From the NCBI GenBank assembly GCA_050179645.1, contig JBFXEX010000006.1, positions 1 through 64,000 of the forward strand: 64,000 bases of DNA, in the 5' to 3' direction. The DNA comes from VAZQ01 sp050179645. GTDB taxonomy: Bacteria > Pseudomonadota > Alphaproteobacteria > Rhizobiales > Xanthobacteraceae. Under the pieces are notes generated by a model. That model made no database searches, was not told the origin of the DNA, and was given only the letters and a program-made list of their open reading frames with translations. A program made the translations under genes and the position numbers. This document shows positions 7,120 through 15,336 of the stretch, one piece after another. Position 1 is the stretch's first letter. Each line of letters begins with the position of its first letter.

Positions 7120-10100
7120 TCACTTCGCCGGGACCAACGCCGCCTCCTGCAGCGTGCGCTTGATCTCCTTGTCCTTCTCCATCCGCGCGAACGTCTCCGA
7201 CATATGCTCGATGCGGCCGTCCCAGACCTCGACCTGTACCAACGCGTTAGCGCCGGCGATCGAGTGCGTGGTCTTGGTCTGCGTGCGCTCGGGAGTGAGC
7301 AGGTTGAGGCACCCTCCCCGATCGACCGACTTGCCGGGCTCGCCCATCGGATCGTAGACCGCGGACGACTCGTAGCCGTGACACACGCCGCGCGGCAGCC
7401 GCTGCGTCGGCAACGCCGCGCAGATCACCGCGCCGCGGTCATTGTAGACCTTGACGAGATCGTGCTTCTTGATGCCGCGATCCTTGGCGTCGTCGGCATT
7501 GAGCCGCATGACCCAATAATAATAGCCGTCGACCTTGACGCGGTGGTCCTCGATGTTGAGCAGAAACGAGTCCTTGCCGTCGCCCTGGGTGTGGAAGCTG
7601 TACTTCGAGTGCGGCGTCAGCATCTGCAACGGATAGCGCTCGTACATCGAGCCCGAATGCGGGCCCTCCCATGACGGCTCGTATTTGACGATCGGCGGCC
7701 GCTCCGGATCGTGGAAACGCTTGAGGCTGTTGCACTCGAACTCGAGCTTGCCGGACTGGGTCTGCAGGCCCTTGAGATACTCGCCGGCGTAGTCGGACGG
7801 CAGCGGCTGGGCCTCGGGCACGTCCTTCTTGCGGTTCTCGTAGAACCATCGGAAGGACACCGGCGCTCGCAGTTTCTCCTTCTCGGCCGGCACGACGTAG
7901 TAGCCGCGCTTGATGAACTTCTTCCACGACAGCACCTTGGGCATGTCGGACGCATCGTAGAGCCGCTTCACCCAGTCGATCTCGTTGACGCCTTCGGAGA
8001 AATAGTTGGCGAGTCCCAGCCGTTTGCAAATCTCATTGAAGATCCAGAAATCGGACTTCGACTCCCCGAGCGGCTTGATCGCCGGCGCCTGGAAGATAAT
8101 GACCCGGTGGTTGAGCTGCTGCTGGCCATGATGGCCGTAACCGCCGAGCCCGGCCCACTCCGAAATATCGACGCGCTCGAAATTGGTGCAGGCTGGCAGG
8201 ATCACGTCGGCGAACTTGGCCTCGCCCTCGAACCAGATCGACTGGTTGACCACGAACTCCAGCGCATCCGACTGATACATCCGCACCCAGCGGTTGGTGT
8301 TGTTCATGGTGGCGAGGATCGAGCCGCCGTACTTGTACATCATCTTCACCGGCGCCTGGCCGGGCGCCGGATAGGCGAAGCGGGCGAACTGGTGCTCGAT
8401 CGACTTGCCGATCCACGGATAGCCCTCGGCCTTGCCGTCGGTGATCGCCTCCGGCGTCGACAGCCGCGGGATGCGCTGGAACGCCGAGTTCATGGTCGGC
8501 AGCTGCGGCATGCGCTGATAGAGCGAGATCGGCAGCGCAGTGCCTTCGAGGTCGCCCGACATGCCGCCTTCGGAGTAGCCGGGGAAATAGAACTGGAAGT
8601 CGACCGGCGTGCCCCACTGGAGATTGCCCATGTTGCAGCCGGGCTTGCCGAGCCCCTGCATCGCGGACAGGCACACCATCACGCGCGCCCACTGGATGCC
8701 GGTCTGATTGCGGCAGGCGCCGCCGTGGCCGTTGCCCCAGCCGCCCGGCGCCAGATAGACGCGCTTGCCGCCCCACTCGCGCGCGAGCGCACGCACGTCC
8801 TTGGCCGGAACGCCGGTCTCCTGCTCCTGCCATTCCGGGGTCTTGGCGATGCCATCCTCCTCGCCGGTGAGGTAGGCCGCCCATTTGTCGAAGCCGACGG
8901 TGTGTGAGGCGACGTAATCCTTGTCGTAGAGGCCTTCCTTGATCCAGACGTAGGCGATTGCCATCGCCATCGCGACCGACGTGGTAGGCTTCGGCGCGAA
9001 CCACTTGCCCGGGAGGAATTGGGCAGATGCATTGTAGTACGGGTCGACGTGAACGACCTTGATGCCGAGCTTGGGATTTTTCAGCCACTGCCGGCGAATG
9101 GTGCCTTCCTGCGCCCCGTAGGAGCCTGACGTCGTCTCCGGATCGGCCGCCCAGAACACGATCATGTCGCAGTTCTGCAGGCAGTCCTCGACGGTGCCGT
9201 AGGTCTCCGACTGGCCGACGCGCAGCGTGTAGCCCCAGTGGTGCACGGCGCCCCAGTACCAGCCTTCCCATGAATCCGGGTTGTGGTGGATCTGCGTGTA
9301 GCCGACCGCGTTGCGGAAACGGAACAGCGCCGAAAGGTAGTAGCCGATGTTACCCCAGGTGTGGTGGGAGCCATGCGACACCGCCATCACGCCTGGACCG
9401 TACTGCCGCTTGAGCCGCTTGATCTCGCTACCGACGAGGTCGAGCGCCTCCTGCCAGGAGATGCGGACGTAGTCGGACTTACCGCGGTTCTGCGGGTTGC
9501 GCTCGCCGTTCGGATCGAAGTCGACCCGCTTCATCGGATAGAGCAGGCGGTCAGGCGAATAGACGATCGATTTGGCGTTCTGACCATGGGGCGCAAGCGT
9601 AGTCTTGCGCGGTGGCGTGAAATCCATGCCGCGGGCGCGGATGGTCCACGACGCACCATCGTCCTTGGCGAGGTCGATCGGCGTCATCCGCACGATCTTG
9701 CCGTCCTTGACGTAGACGAACACCGGCCCGCCGTTCGTCATGTTGCAGTAGCGCATGCTGCCGTCGGGCATCTTCTCGCCGATGTCGAGCCCGGCGGACT
9801 GGCTCGCCATGATGGTCTGCGCAAACCAGTTGGTGAGATCCTCGGGGCCGTCGACGGTGAGCTTGAAATCCTTCTGCGCGTTGATCTGATCGAGCCAGTT
9901 GATCGGCGGCATTAACAGGTCGGCGCCGAGCGAGGCGTTCTTGAAGGCGAGCGTCACGTCCGCCTTCTTCTTCCGGCCCATCCCCGACCGGACCTTGCCG
10001 TCGCGGAACTCGTACCAGCGGCCGACTTCCTCGTCGCGCGCCATGATCCGGGCGACCAAGTTGCGCTCCTTCAGCCGCTCGCTAAATTCCGGGTGCTTCC

Positions 10101-10167
10101 GGGCGGTGTAGTTGAGCAGCCGGGCCAAACCCCACAGGATGGCGGAGAACTTCATTGCTGGGATCAT
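7120..10167 (-). CDS. Molybdopterin oxidoreductase, transhydroxylase-like catalytic subunit with extra N-terminal domain
   Basis: A 1015-residue bis-MGD molybdoenzyme of the DMSO-reductase superfamily. From about residue 140 on it resembles the large subunit of pyrogallol-phloroglucinol transhydroxylase (and resorcinol hydroxylase relatives): GGPVFVYVKDGKI, SHHTWGN, HNPDSWEGW, QFYFPGY and NQSIWFEGE. The Ser of NPDS is the Mo ligand in transhydroxylase, and the adjacent Asp and the His of SHH are active-site residues; all are retained. There is no N-terminal CxxC cluster, as in transhydroxylase. Residues 1-140 are an additional domain with an SCP2 sterol-carrier-like pattern. The ATG at 10167 follows AGGAGGAG; an ATG at 10200 lacks one. 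No Tat signal, so cytoplasmic. First gene of the operon. Substrate (resorcinol- or pyrogallol-type phenol) is inferred. Confidence 0.88.
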   Translation of the reverse strand: MIPAMKFSAILWGLARLLNYTARKHPEFSERLKERNLVARIMARDEEVGRWYEFRDGKVRSGMGRKKKADVTLAFKNASLGADLLMPPINWLDQINAQKDFKLTVDGPEDLTNWFAQTIMASQSAGLDIGEKMPDGSMRYCNMTNGGPVFVYVKDGKIVRMTPIDLAKDDGASWTIRARGMDFTPPRKTTLAPHGQNAKSIVYSPDRLLYPMKRVDFDPNGERNPQNRGKSDYVRISWQEALDLVGSEIKRLKRQYGPGVMAVSHGSHHTWGNIGYYLSALFRFRNAVGYTQIHHNPDSWEGWYWGAVHHWGYTLRVGQSETYGTVEDCLQNCDMIVFWAADPETTSGSYGAQEGTIRRQWLKNPKLGIKVVHVDPYYNASAQFLPGKWFAPKPTTSVAMAMAIAYVWIKEGLYDKDYVASHTVGFDKWAAYLTGEEDGIAKTPEWQEQETGVPAKDVRALAREWGGKRVYLAPGGWGNGHGGACRNQTGIQWARVMVCLSAMQGLGKPGCNMGNLQWGTPVDFQFYFPGYSEGGMSGDLEGTALPISLYQRMPQLPTMNSAFQRIPRLSTPEAITDGKAEGYPWIGKSIEHQFARFAYPAPGQAPVKMMYKYGGSILATMNNTNRWVRMYQSDALEFVVNQSIWFEGEAKFADVILPACTNFERVDISEWAGLGGYGHHGQQQLNHRVIIFQAPAIKPLGESKSDFWIFNEICKRLGLANYFSEGVNEIDWVKRLYDASDMPKVLSWKKFIKRGYYVVPAEKEKLRAPVSFRWFYENRKKDVPEAQPLPSDYAGEYLKGLQTQSGKLEFECNSLKRFHDPERPPIVKYEPSWEGPHSGSMYERYPLQMLTPHSKYSFHTQGDGKDSFLLNIEDHRVKVDGYYYWVMRLNADDAKDRGIKKHDLVKVYNDRGAVICAALPTQRLPRGVCHGYESSAVYDPMGEPGKSVDRGGCLNLLTPERTQTKTTHSIAGANALVQVEVWDGRIEHMSETFARMEKDKEIKRTLQEAALVPAK

Positions 10168-10278
10168 GGTCTCCTCCTGACCGGCTTGACGCCGCGGCAT
10201 TATGAATTCTCTGATACTTTCGGCGTGTGGCCCATCGGCGCAATAAGCGCAGTCCGATTGGGCATTACCGCCGACAGT

Positions 10279-11502
10279 CTATCGCCAAAGTTCGTCGCTC
10301 GCGAGCCTGGCGCCTTCAGCCAGGGCTGCAAGCTTCGCCCACGCGATCTGCGGATGGATCCGGCCGCCGAATCCGCAATCGCTTCCGGCGATCACATTCT
10401 CCCGCCCGACGGCCTTCGCGTATCTCACGATCCGGTCGGCAACGACCTGGGGGTGTTCCACGATATTAGTCGCATGGCTGACGACGCCCGGAATGAGCAG
10501 CTTGCCATCGGGCAGCTTGACGTCCTGCCACACCCGCCATTCGTGCTCGTGTCGGACATTTCCCGCCTCCACCGAGTAGGCGCCTGCGTTGACGGCCAGG
10601 ACAAGGTCAACGATATCCTGCAACGGAATGTCGGTGGTGTGCGGCCCGTGCCAGCTTCCCCAGCAGATGTGGTAGCGGATGCGGTCCGCCGGCAGGCCCC
10701 GTAGCGCGTGGTTCAGAGCCTCGATGCGCACGCGCTCGAATTTCTTGAATTCGTCGAGCGGCGGTTCGGGATCGACCATGTCCCAGTTGTCTGGCAGGCT
10801 TGGATCATCGATCTGCAGGACAATCCCGGCGTCGACGATCGCCTTGTATTCGTCCCGCATCGCCTCGGCAGAGGCAAAGACGAACTCCTCCTCGGTCTTG
10901 TAATGCAGGTTCTCGCCCCGCGCGAAGCTTCCTGGCCCTATCGAGCACATGAAGCCTTCGTCGACACCGGCCGCAGCCATCGCCTTCTTGAGATTGGCAA
11001 TGTCGGCTTCAATCGCTGCGTGACCGATATACCTAATTGGCGCGTTGCAGACAGGCCGCCGCGTGGGCCGACGGGCCGCGCTTCCGAGCAGCGTACCGCT
11101 TGATTCGGGATCGGTATAGAACTGGCTGAATTTCTGCCAGTCCCGGCGATTGCTGATCGTGGTCAGTGCAAGATCGGCAACGCTGGATCTCTTGTGCTTG
11201 GATTCCGGAACCGACTCTGCCGGAACGAACCCCTCCATCCGAGCAAAGGCATAGTTCCACCAAACGCCATAGTCGTAGTTGGAGGCCATCGGCTTGCCGA
11301 ACTCGCCGTCGTCCGGAATATCGATGCCGAGCTCGTTTTGCTTGCGCACGACGTCGGAAACTGCCGACGCAAGGCACTGCGCGTACTTGGCGCCCTCGAC
11401 TTTTTCGCCCTGTGCACGCGCCCGGTTCAATTCGATTAAATCGGCCGGCCGCGACAGGCTGCCGGCGTGCGTGGTCAGAATTCGATCGGTACTGCGCTTC
11501 AT
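10279..11502 (-). CDS. MetE C-terminal-like (cobalamin-independent methionine synthase family) protein
   Basis: A 407-residue single-barrel protein of the MetE/UROD-like superfamily, about half the size of MetE because the N-terminal barrel is absent. The zinc site is recognisable: HxC in RYHICWGSW, a Glu in the following strand (YSVEAGN) and a Cys in AGSDCGFGG. Start ATG at 11502 follows GAGG by seven bases. It is a close paralogue of the protein at 13955-15121. The position behind a MarR gene and a TctC receptor argues for catabolic thiol- or methyl-transfer chemistry rather than methionine synthesis. That is inference. Confidence 0.85.
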   Translation of the reverse strand: MKRSTDRILTTHAGSLSRPADLIELNRARAQGEKVEGAKYAQCLASAVSDVVRKQNELGIDIPDDGEFGKPMASNYDYGVWWNYAFARMEGFVPAESVPESKHKRSSVADLALTTISNRRDWQKFSQFYTDPESSGTLLGSAARRPTRRPVCNAPIRYIGHAAIEADIANLKKAMAAAGVDEGFMCSIGPGSFARGENLHYKTEEEFVFASAEAMRDEYKAIVDAGIVLQIDDPSLPDNWDMVDPEPPLDEFKKFERVRIEALNHALRGLPADRIRYHICWGSWHGPHTTDIPLQDIVDLVLAVNAGAYSVEAGNVRHEHEWRVWQDVKLPDGKLLIPGVVSHATNIVEHPQVVADRIVRYAKAVGRENVIAGSDCGFGGRIHPQIAWAKLAALAEGARLASDELWR

Positions 11503-11581
11503 GGCTGTGCCTCGTTGACGGCGCTTCCCTTTGCGACCTTGCCCGAGTGCGTTCAACTTGCTCGCACGAGCTACTTTTTAA

Positions 11582-11613
11582 TCAGTATACTGACGGTTTT
11601 CCCGCCACGTCAA
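11582..11613 (-). promoter_or_regulatory. Promoter with overlapping palindromic operator for the metE-like gene
   Basis: Read on the minus strand there is TTGACG (11613-11608), an 18-base spacer and TATACT (11589-11584), a good -35/-10 pair. The -10 lies inside the perfect 12-base palindrome TCAGTATACTGA (11582-11593). It is located between marR and the metE-like gene, both transcribed leftwards, about 80 bases before the start codon. A MarR dimer bound here would block polymerase. The site matches the size and AT-rich centre of MarR operators. Direct regulation is inferred. Confidence 0.6.
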
Positions 11614-11629
11614 TGTACTCTTGCCGTTG

Positions 11630-12115
11630 TCATTTCGGACGCGGCGCTCGCGGCGAAGTCCGCAACGGCGCGCGGCTCAAGGTATTGTTGATACGTACGA
11701 GACGCTTCAGCATGCTCATGAAGACCGGACGCTCCGCCGGCCGCAGGGGGGCCAGGATCAGTCTCTGCGCCGACGCCACCGATGCATCAATCCCGCGCAA
11801 CACCTTGCGTCCCTGCGGAGTGATGGTCAGCCGCTTGGTGCGTCGGTCATCCGAACCGGCCGCACGTTTGATCCATTTCTTGCTTTCCAGGCGGCTGACC
11901 ACGCTGCCGATCGTCGAACGATCGAAAGCGATAATGTTGACCAGCGTCGTTTGATCGATCCGCGGATGCATCTCGACCGCCAGGAGCGCAGAGTACTGCA
12001 CAGGCGTGATGTCGAATTCCTTCGTCTCCGCCACGAAGATTGCGACCGCGATCTGCTGCAGCCGCCGGATCAGATGCCCGGGCTTGTTGAACACCGCGTC
12101 AGGGTTGCGACGCAT
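11630..12115 (-). CDS. MarR family transcriptional regulator
   Basis: A 161-residue winged-helix regulator. The MarR pattern is complete: helical N-terminus (GHLIRRLQQIAVAIF), recognition region DRSTIGSVVSRLESKKWI and the wing with the conserved DDRRTKRLTITPQG. MarR proteins bind palindromes as dimers and often respond to aromatic acids. The gene is 33 bp downstream of a TctC receptor gene and upstream of a metE-like gene that carries a palindrome over its promoter, so it probably represses that gene. Confidence 0.9.
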   Translation of the reverse strand: MRRNPDAVFNKPGHLIRRLQQIAVAIFVAETKEFDITPVQYSALLAVEMHPRIDQTTLVNIIAFDRSTIGSVVSRLESKKWIKRAAGSDDRRTKRLTITPQGRKVLRGIDASVASAQRLILAPLRPAERPVFMSMLKRLVRINNTLSRAPLRTSPRAPRPK

Positions 12116-12148
12116 CGCTCACCTCGAGGGCGGTCTTCAAAGCACAGG

Positions 12149-13123
12149 TCATTTCGCCTTGATGCCGGACTCCTTCACCACCTTGGCCCATTTTTCGATG
12201 TCCTTGCGCAGATACGCATCGAACTCCGCCGGCGACATCGTCAGCGCCACCGCGCCCTGCTTGTCCCAGGCGGCCTTCACATCAGGACGGTTGATAACCT
12301 TGTTGATCTCGGCGTTGAGCTTGTCGACGATCGCTTTGGGCGTGCCCGCCGGCGCCATGATGCCAAGCCAGATCGTCGACTCGTATCCCGGCACACCGGC
12401 CTCGGCGATGGTCGGAACATCCGGCAGGACGGTCGAGCGCTTCGACGCCGAAGTGCCCAGCGCGCGCACCTGACCGGCCTTCACGTTCGACGCCATGGTG
12501 GTGATCGCGTCGAATCCCATCTGAACGTGTCCGCCGAGGACGCTGTTGCGCATTTCGCCTGACGCCTTGTGCGGCACGTGCACGAGGTCGGTGCCGCTCA
12601 GCGCTTTGAACAATTCACCCGCCATGTGATAGGGCGTGCCGGTGCCCGACGAGGCATAGTTGAGCTGGCCCGGCTTCGATTTGGCGAGCGCGATGAACTC
12701 CTTGAGGTCCTTCGCCGGTACCGAGGGATGAACCACCATCAGCAGATCGGAATAGTTCATGCCGGCGACCGGAACGAAATCGCGCATCAACTGGAACGGC
12801 TTGTTCGGCTGCAGCGACTCGTTGACCGTGTGGGTATTCGACATCGCCAGCAGCGTGTAGCCGTCAGGGGGCGACTTCGCGACCGCATCCGACCCGATGA
12901 TCGAACCTGCGCCTGGCTTGTTCTCGATCACAACCGGCTGCTTGAGGGCCTCGCTCAGATGCTGGCCGAGCTGTCTGGAATAGACATCGGCCGGACCACC
13001 CGCGCCGAACGGCACGACGATCTTGATCGGCTTCGACGGATACTCCTGCGCCGGCGCGGCCGACGACCAGGCGAGCGCCAGTACGGGTAAGGCCAGAGCA
13101 AGCTTGCGCAACGATATCGTCAT
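12149..13123 (-). CDS. Bug/TctC family tripartite tricarboxylate transporter substrate-binding protein
   Basis: A 324-residue periplasmic receptor with a Sec signal peptide (LALALPVLALAWSSAAPAQ) and the TctC signature PSKPIKIVVPFGAGGPADVYSR and NKPGAGSIIGSD. The ATG at 13123 follows GGAGGG by seven bases; the frame extends further upstream without a better start. No TctA or TctB membrane partner is nearby, as is common for Bug receptors. Co-orientation with marR (33 bp gap) suggests they are transcribed together and that the ligand is an organic or aromatic acid handled by this cluster. Confidence 0.9.
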   Translation of the reverse strand: MTISLRKLALALPVLALAWSSAAPAQEYPSKPIKIVVPFGAGGPADVYSRQLGQHLSEALKQPVVIENKPGAGSIIGSDAVAKSPPDGYTLLAMSNTHTVNESLQPNKPFQLMRDFVPVAGMNYSDLLMVVHPSVPAKDLKEFIALAKSKPGQLNYASSGTGTPYHMAGELFKALSGTDLVHVPHKASGEMRNSVLGGHVQMGFDAITTMASNVKAGQVRALGTSASKRSTVLPDVPTIAEAGVPGYESTIWLGIMAPAGTPKAIVDKLNAEINKVINRPDVKAAWDKQGAVALTMSPAEFDAYLRKDIEKWAKVVKESGIKAK

Positions 13124-13370
13124 TGGGGTCCCTCCACGTTTTTCCGGTGATTGTGTCGAGCTATAGCGAACTGCCTCCGGTCCTTCAATGAGGCGCTTCG
13201 CCGCCAGGAGTGGGCAGCGCGTCGGCACTTCCCTGACTTTGGCCTTTGCACCGGGAGCGCCGGCTCGTAAGCTCGCCGCCCAGCGTCCAGAACAGCAACC
13301 GGACGCAGTCCTCGCCCACCGCACAACGGTGAAGGCCGGGACATCGAGGAAACCGCATTAGGGGGAAGTC

Positions 13371-13835
13371 ATGGCCAACGCGACACCGCGTCTCTATCTT
13401 CCTGCGCTCGGCGGGCTCTATAGCGCGCTTGCCGAGTTTGCGGAGCCGATCCTGCGCATCGCGCTCGGCGGCATTCTCATTCCCCACGGAATGCAGAAGC
13501 TGTTCGGCTCTTTCGGCGGCATGGGACTTTCCGCCAATGCCGCGCTGTTTGACAAGATCGGCTATTCGCCCGGCATATTCTGGGGCACGCTGGTTGGGCT
13601 CACCGAATTCATCGGCGGCATCATGCTGGTGATCGGTCTGTTCACCCGCTTTGCCGCTGCCGCCGTGCTGATCTTCATGCTGGTGGCGATCAAGTTCACC
13701 TCCGCCAAGGGATTCTTCTGGAGCGCGGGCGGCATGGAATATCCGATCCTGCTCGGGGTCGTCGCATTCTACTTCGTCATTCGCGGCAGCGGCCCGTGGT
13801 CGGTCGACCACAAGATCCTCGAGCGCGAGCTGTAG
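13371..13835 (+). CDS. DoxX family membrane protein
   Basis: A 154-residue inner-membrane protein with four hydrophobic helices and the DoxX signature ILRIALGGILIPHGMQKLFG followed by GGIMLVIGLFTRFAA. GGGGAAG precedes the ATG. It is divergent from the TctC gene and convergent with the second metE-like gene, and is a paralogue of the DoxX at 5524-6006. The function of this family is poorly defined; redox or thiosulfate:quinone-type roles have been described for some members. Confidence 0.85.
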   Translation: MANATPRLYLPALGGLYSALAEFAEPILRIALGGILIPHGMQKLFGSFGGMGLSANAALFDKIGYSPGIFWGTLVGLTEFIGGIMLVIGLFTRFAAAAVLIFMLVAIKFTSAKGFFWSAGGMEYPILLGVVAFYFVIRGSGPWSVDHKILEREL

Positions 13836-13856
13836 TCGCTGGAGGCCAGATCTTTA

Positions 13857-13940
13857 CCGTTCGTGCCCGCGAAAGCGGGCACCCAGTCACTTGCTCTTGG
13901 TGGTGTTGCCCTGGGTCCTCGCTTTCGCGAGGACGAACGG
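13857..13940. repeat. Palindromic intergenic repeat, family B (CCGTTCGT...ACGAACGG)
   Basis: Inverted repeat starting CCGTTCGTGCCCGCGAAAGCGGG and ending CGCTTTCGCGAGGACGAACGG, with inner ACCCAG and CTGGGT arms. It lies between the convergent doxX and metE-like genes, where the hairpin could act as a two-way transcription terminator. Other copies are at 24479-24562 and 51701-51794. Confidence 0.85.
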
Positions 13941-13954
13941 AGACGCACGTCGCC

Positions 13955-15121
13955 TCACGCCCACAACTGCTTGCTCGCCAGCCGCGCGCCCTCGGCCAGC
14001 GCTTCAAGCTTCGCCCACATGATCGAAGGGTGGACCCGCCGGTAGAAAGGTCCCTGCGCAAAGCCGCAGTCGGTTCCGGCGATCACGTTCTCGCGCCCGA
14101 CCAGCGCTGCGTAGCGACCGATGCGCTCGGCGATGAGTTCGGGATGCTCGACCACGTTGGTGGCGTGGCTGATGACGCCCGGGATCAGCACCTTGCCGGC
14201 GGGCAGCTTGACGTCTCGCCAGACTTTCCACTCGTGTTCGTGGCGCGGATTGGCGCCTTCGATCACGTAGGCGCCGGCATTCACCTTGAGGATCAGATCG
14301 ACGATGTCCTTGAGCGGCACGTCGCTGGTGTGCGGCCCAGGCCAACTGCCCCAGCAGACGTGGTACCGGATGCGCTCCGGCGGCAGGCCGGCAATCGCCG
14401 CATTGAGCACGTCCATGTGAGTCTCGACCCACTTGCGATACTCGGCGAAGCTCGCCGGCGGCACCATCCGGTCGTAGGTCACTGCGGCGCGCGCATCGTC
14501 GAGCTGAAGCACGAAGCCCGCTTCGACGATCATTCGATATTCGGTGGCCATGGCGGCGCCGATGGCGTGTAACAGGTCCTCGTCGCTCTTGTAATATTCG
14601 TTCTTGCGATCCGGGATGACGCTTGCCGGCGCCGCAACCGGCATGAACGCCTCGGTGACCTTGGTATCCTTGAGGGCGTTCTTGAAGTTGTCGATGTCAC
14701 GCTGAAGGTCGGCCTGCCCGGTGTAGGAGATCGGGCCAACGCAGACTGAATCCATCCGCGTTGCAGGCTCCTCGCGAGCATCGAGCTCGGTATAGAATTC
14801 GGAGAAGCGCTCGCGGTCGGCGCCGCGCTGGAACGGGTTAGCGCCGTACTTCACCGGCCGCCGCTCGAAGCCGCTGAGGCGCTCCAGCGCGTACTGCGAC
14901 CAGCTGAACGATTTGCCGAATTCACCGTCGCTCACCACATCGATGCCGGCCTCGGCCTGGTGGCGGACGATGTCGGCCACCGAGTTGGCTAGGCACGCAT
15001 CGTAGAGCTCGCGATTATAAGGTTTGCCGGCCTGCTTCGCGCGTAGGAAGTCCTGCAGCGGCTGCGGCCTGATCAGGCTGCCGACATGGGTCGTGAGAAT
15101 CCGTTCGGTGCTTTGCTGCAT
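13955..15121 (-). CDS. MetE C-terminal-like protein, second copy
   Basis: A 388-residue paralogue of the protein at 10279-11502, nearly identical over blocks such as GPHTSDVPLKDIVDL, RHEHEWKVW and ISHATNVVEHPE. Zinc-ligand candidates are the HxC of RYHVCWGSW, the Glu of YVIEGAN and the Cys of AGTDCGF. The ATG at 15121 is chosen because the paralogue begins at the same point (STERILTTHVGS); upstream in-frame residues are unlike the family. The N-terminal MetE barrel is absent. It is a monocistronic minus-strand gene. A role in a methyl- or thiol-transfer step of catabolism is possible but unproved. Confidence 0.85.
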   Translation of the reverse strand: MQQSTERILTTHVGSLIRPQPLQDFLRAKQAGKPYNRELYDACLANSVADIVRHQAEAGIDVVSDGEFGKSFSWSQYALERLSGFERRPVKYGANPFQRGADRERFSEFYTELDAREEPATRMDSVCVGPISYTGQADLQRDIDNFKNALKDTKVTEAFMPVAAPASVIPDRKNEYYKSDEDLLHAIGAAMATEYRMIVEAGFVLQLDDARAAVTYDRMVPPASFAEYRKWVETHMDVLNAAIAGLPPERIRYHVCWGSWPGPHTSDVPLKDIVDLILKVNAGAYVIEGANPRHEHEWKVWRDVKLPAGKVLIPGVISHATNVVEHPELIAERIGRYAALVGRENVIAGTDCGFAQGPFYRRVHPSIMWAKLEALAEGARLASKQLWA

Positions 15122-15336
15122 CTCGTCTCGTTCAAATTTTGGCTGGGGCGCGGGCTTTAGCAACGTTGCGACTTGCACGCAACCGCGATCGCGCCGGGTG
15201 CTGGGAACTTCACGCACATCGTCAAAGGTATGCCAGTACGACATCGCCGCGCGCAGGCGTAAGGCAGCGTTCGAAGCCGAAATGGCGGCCGGGAGCCGCG
15301 ATCGATGTTATTTTGGTGCTGTGAGACGAGCCACGG

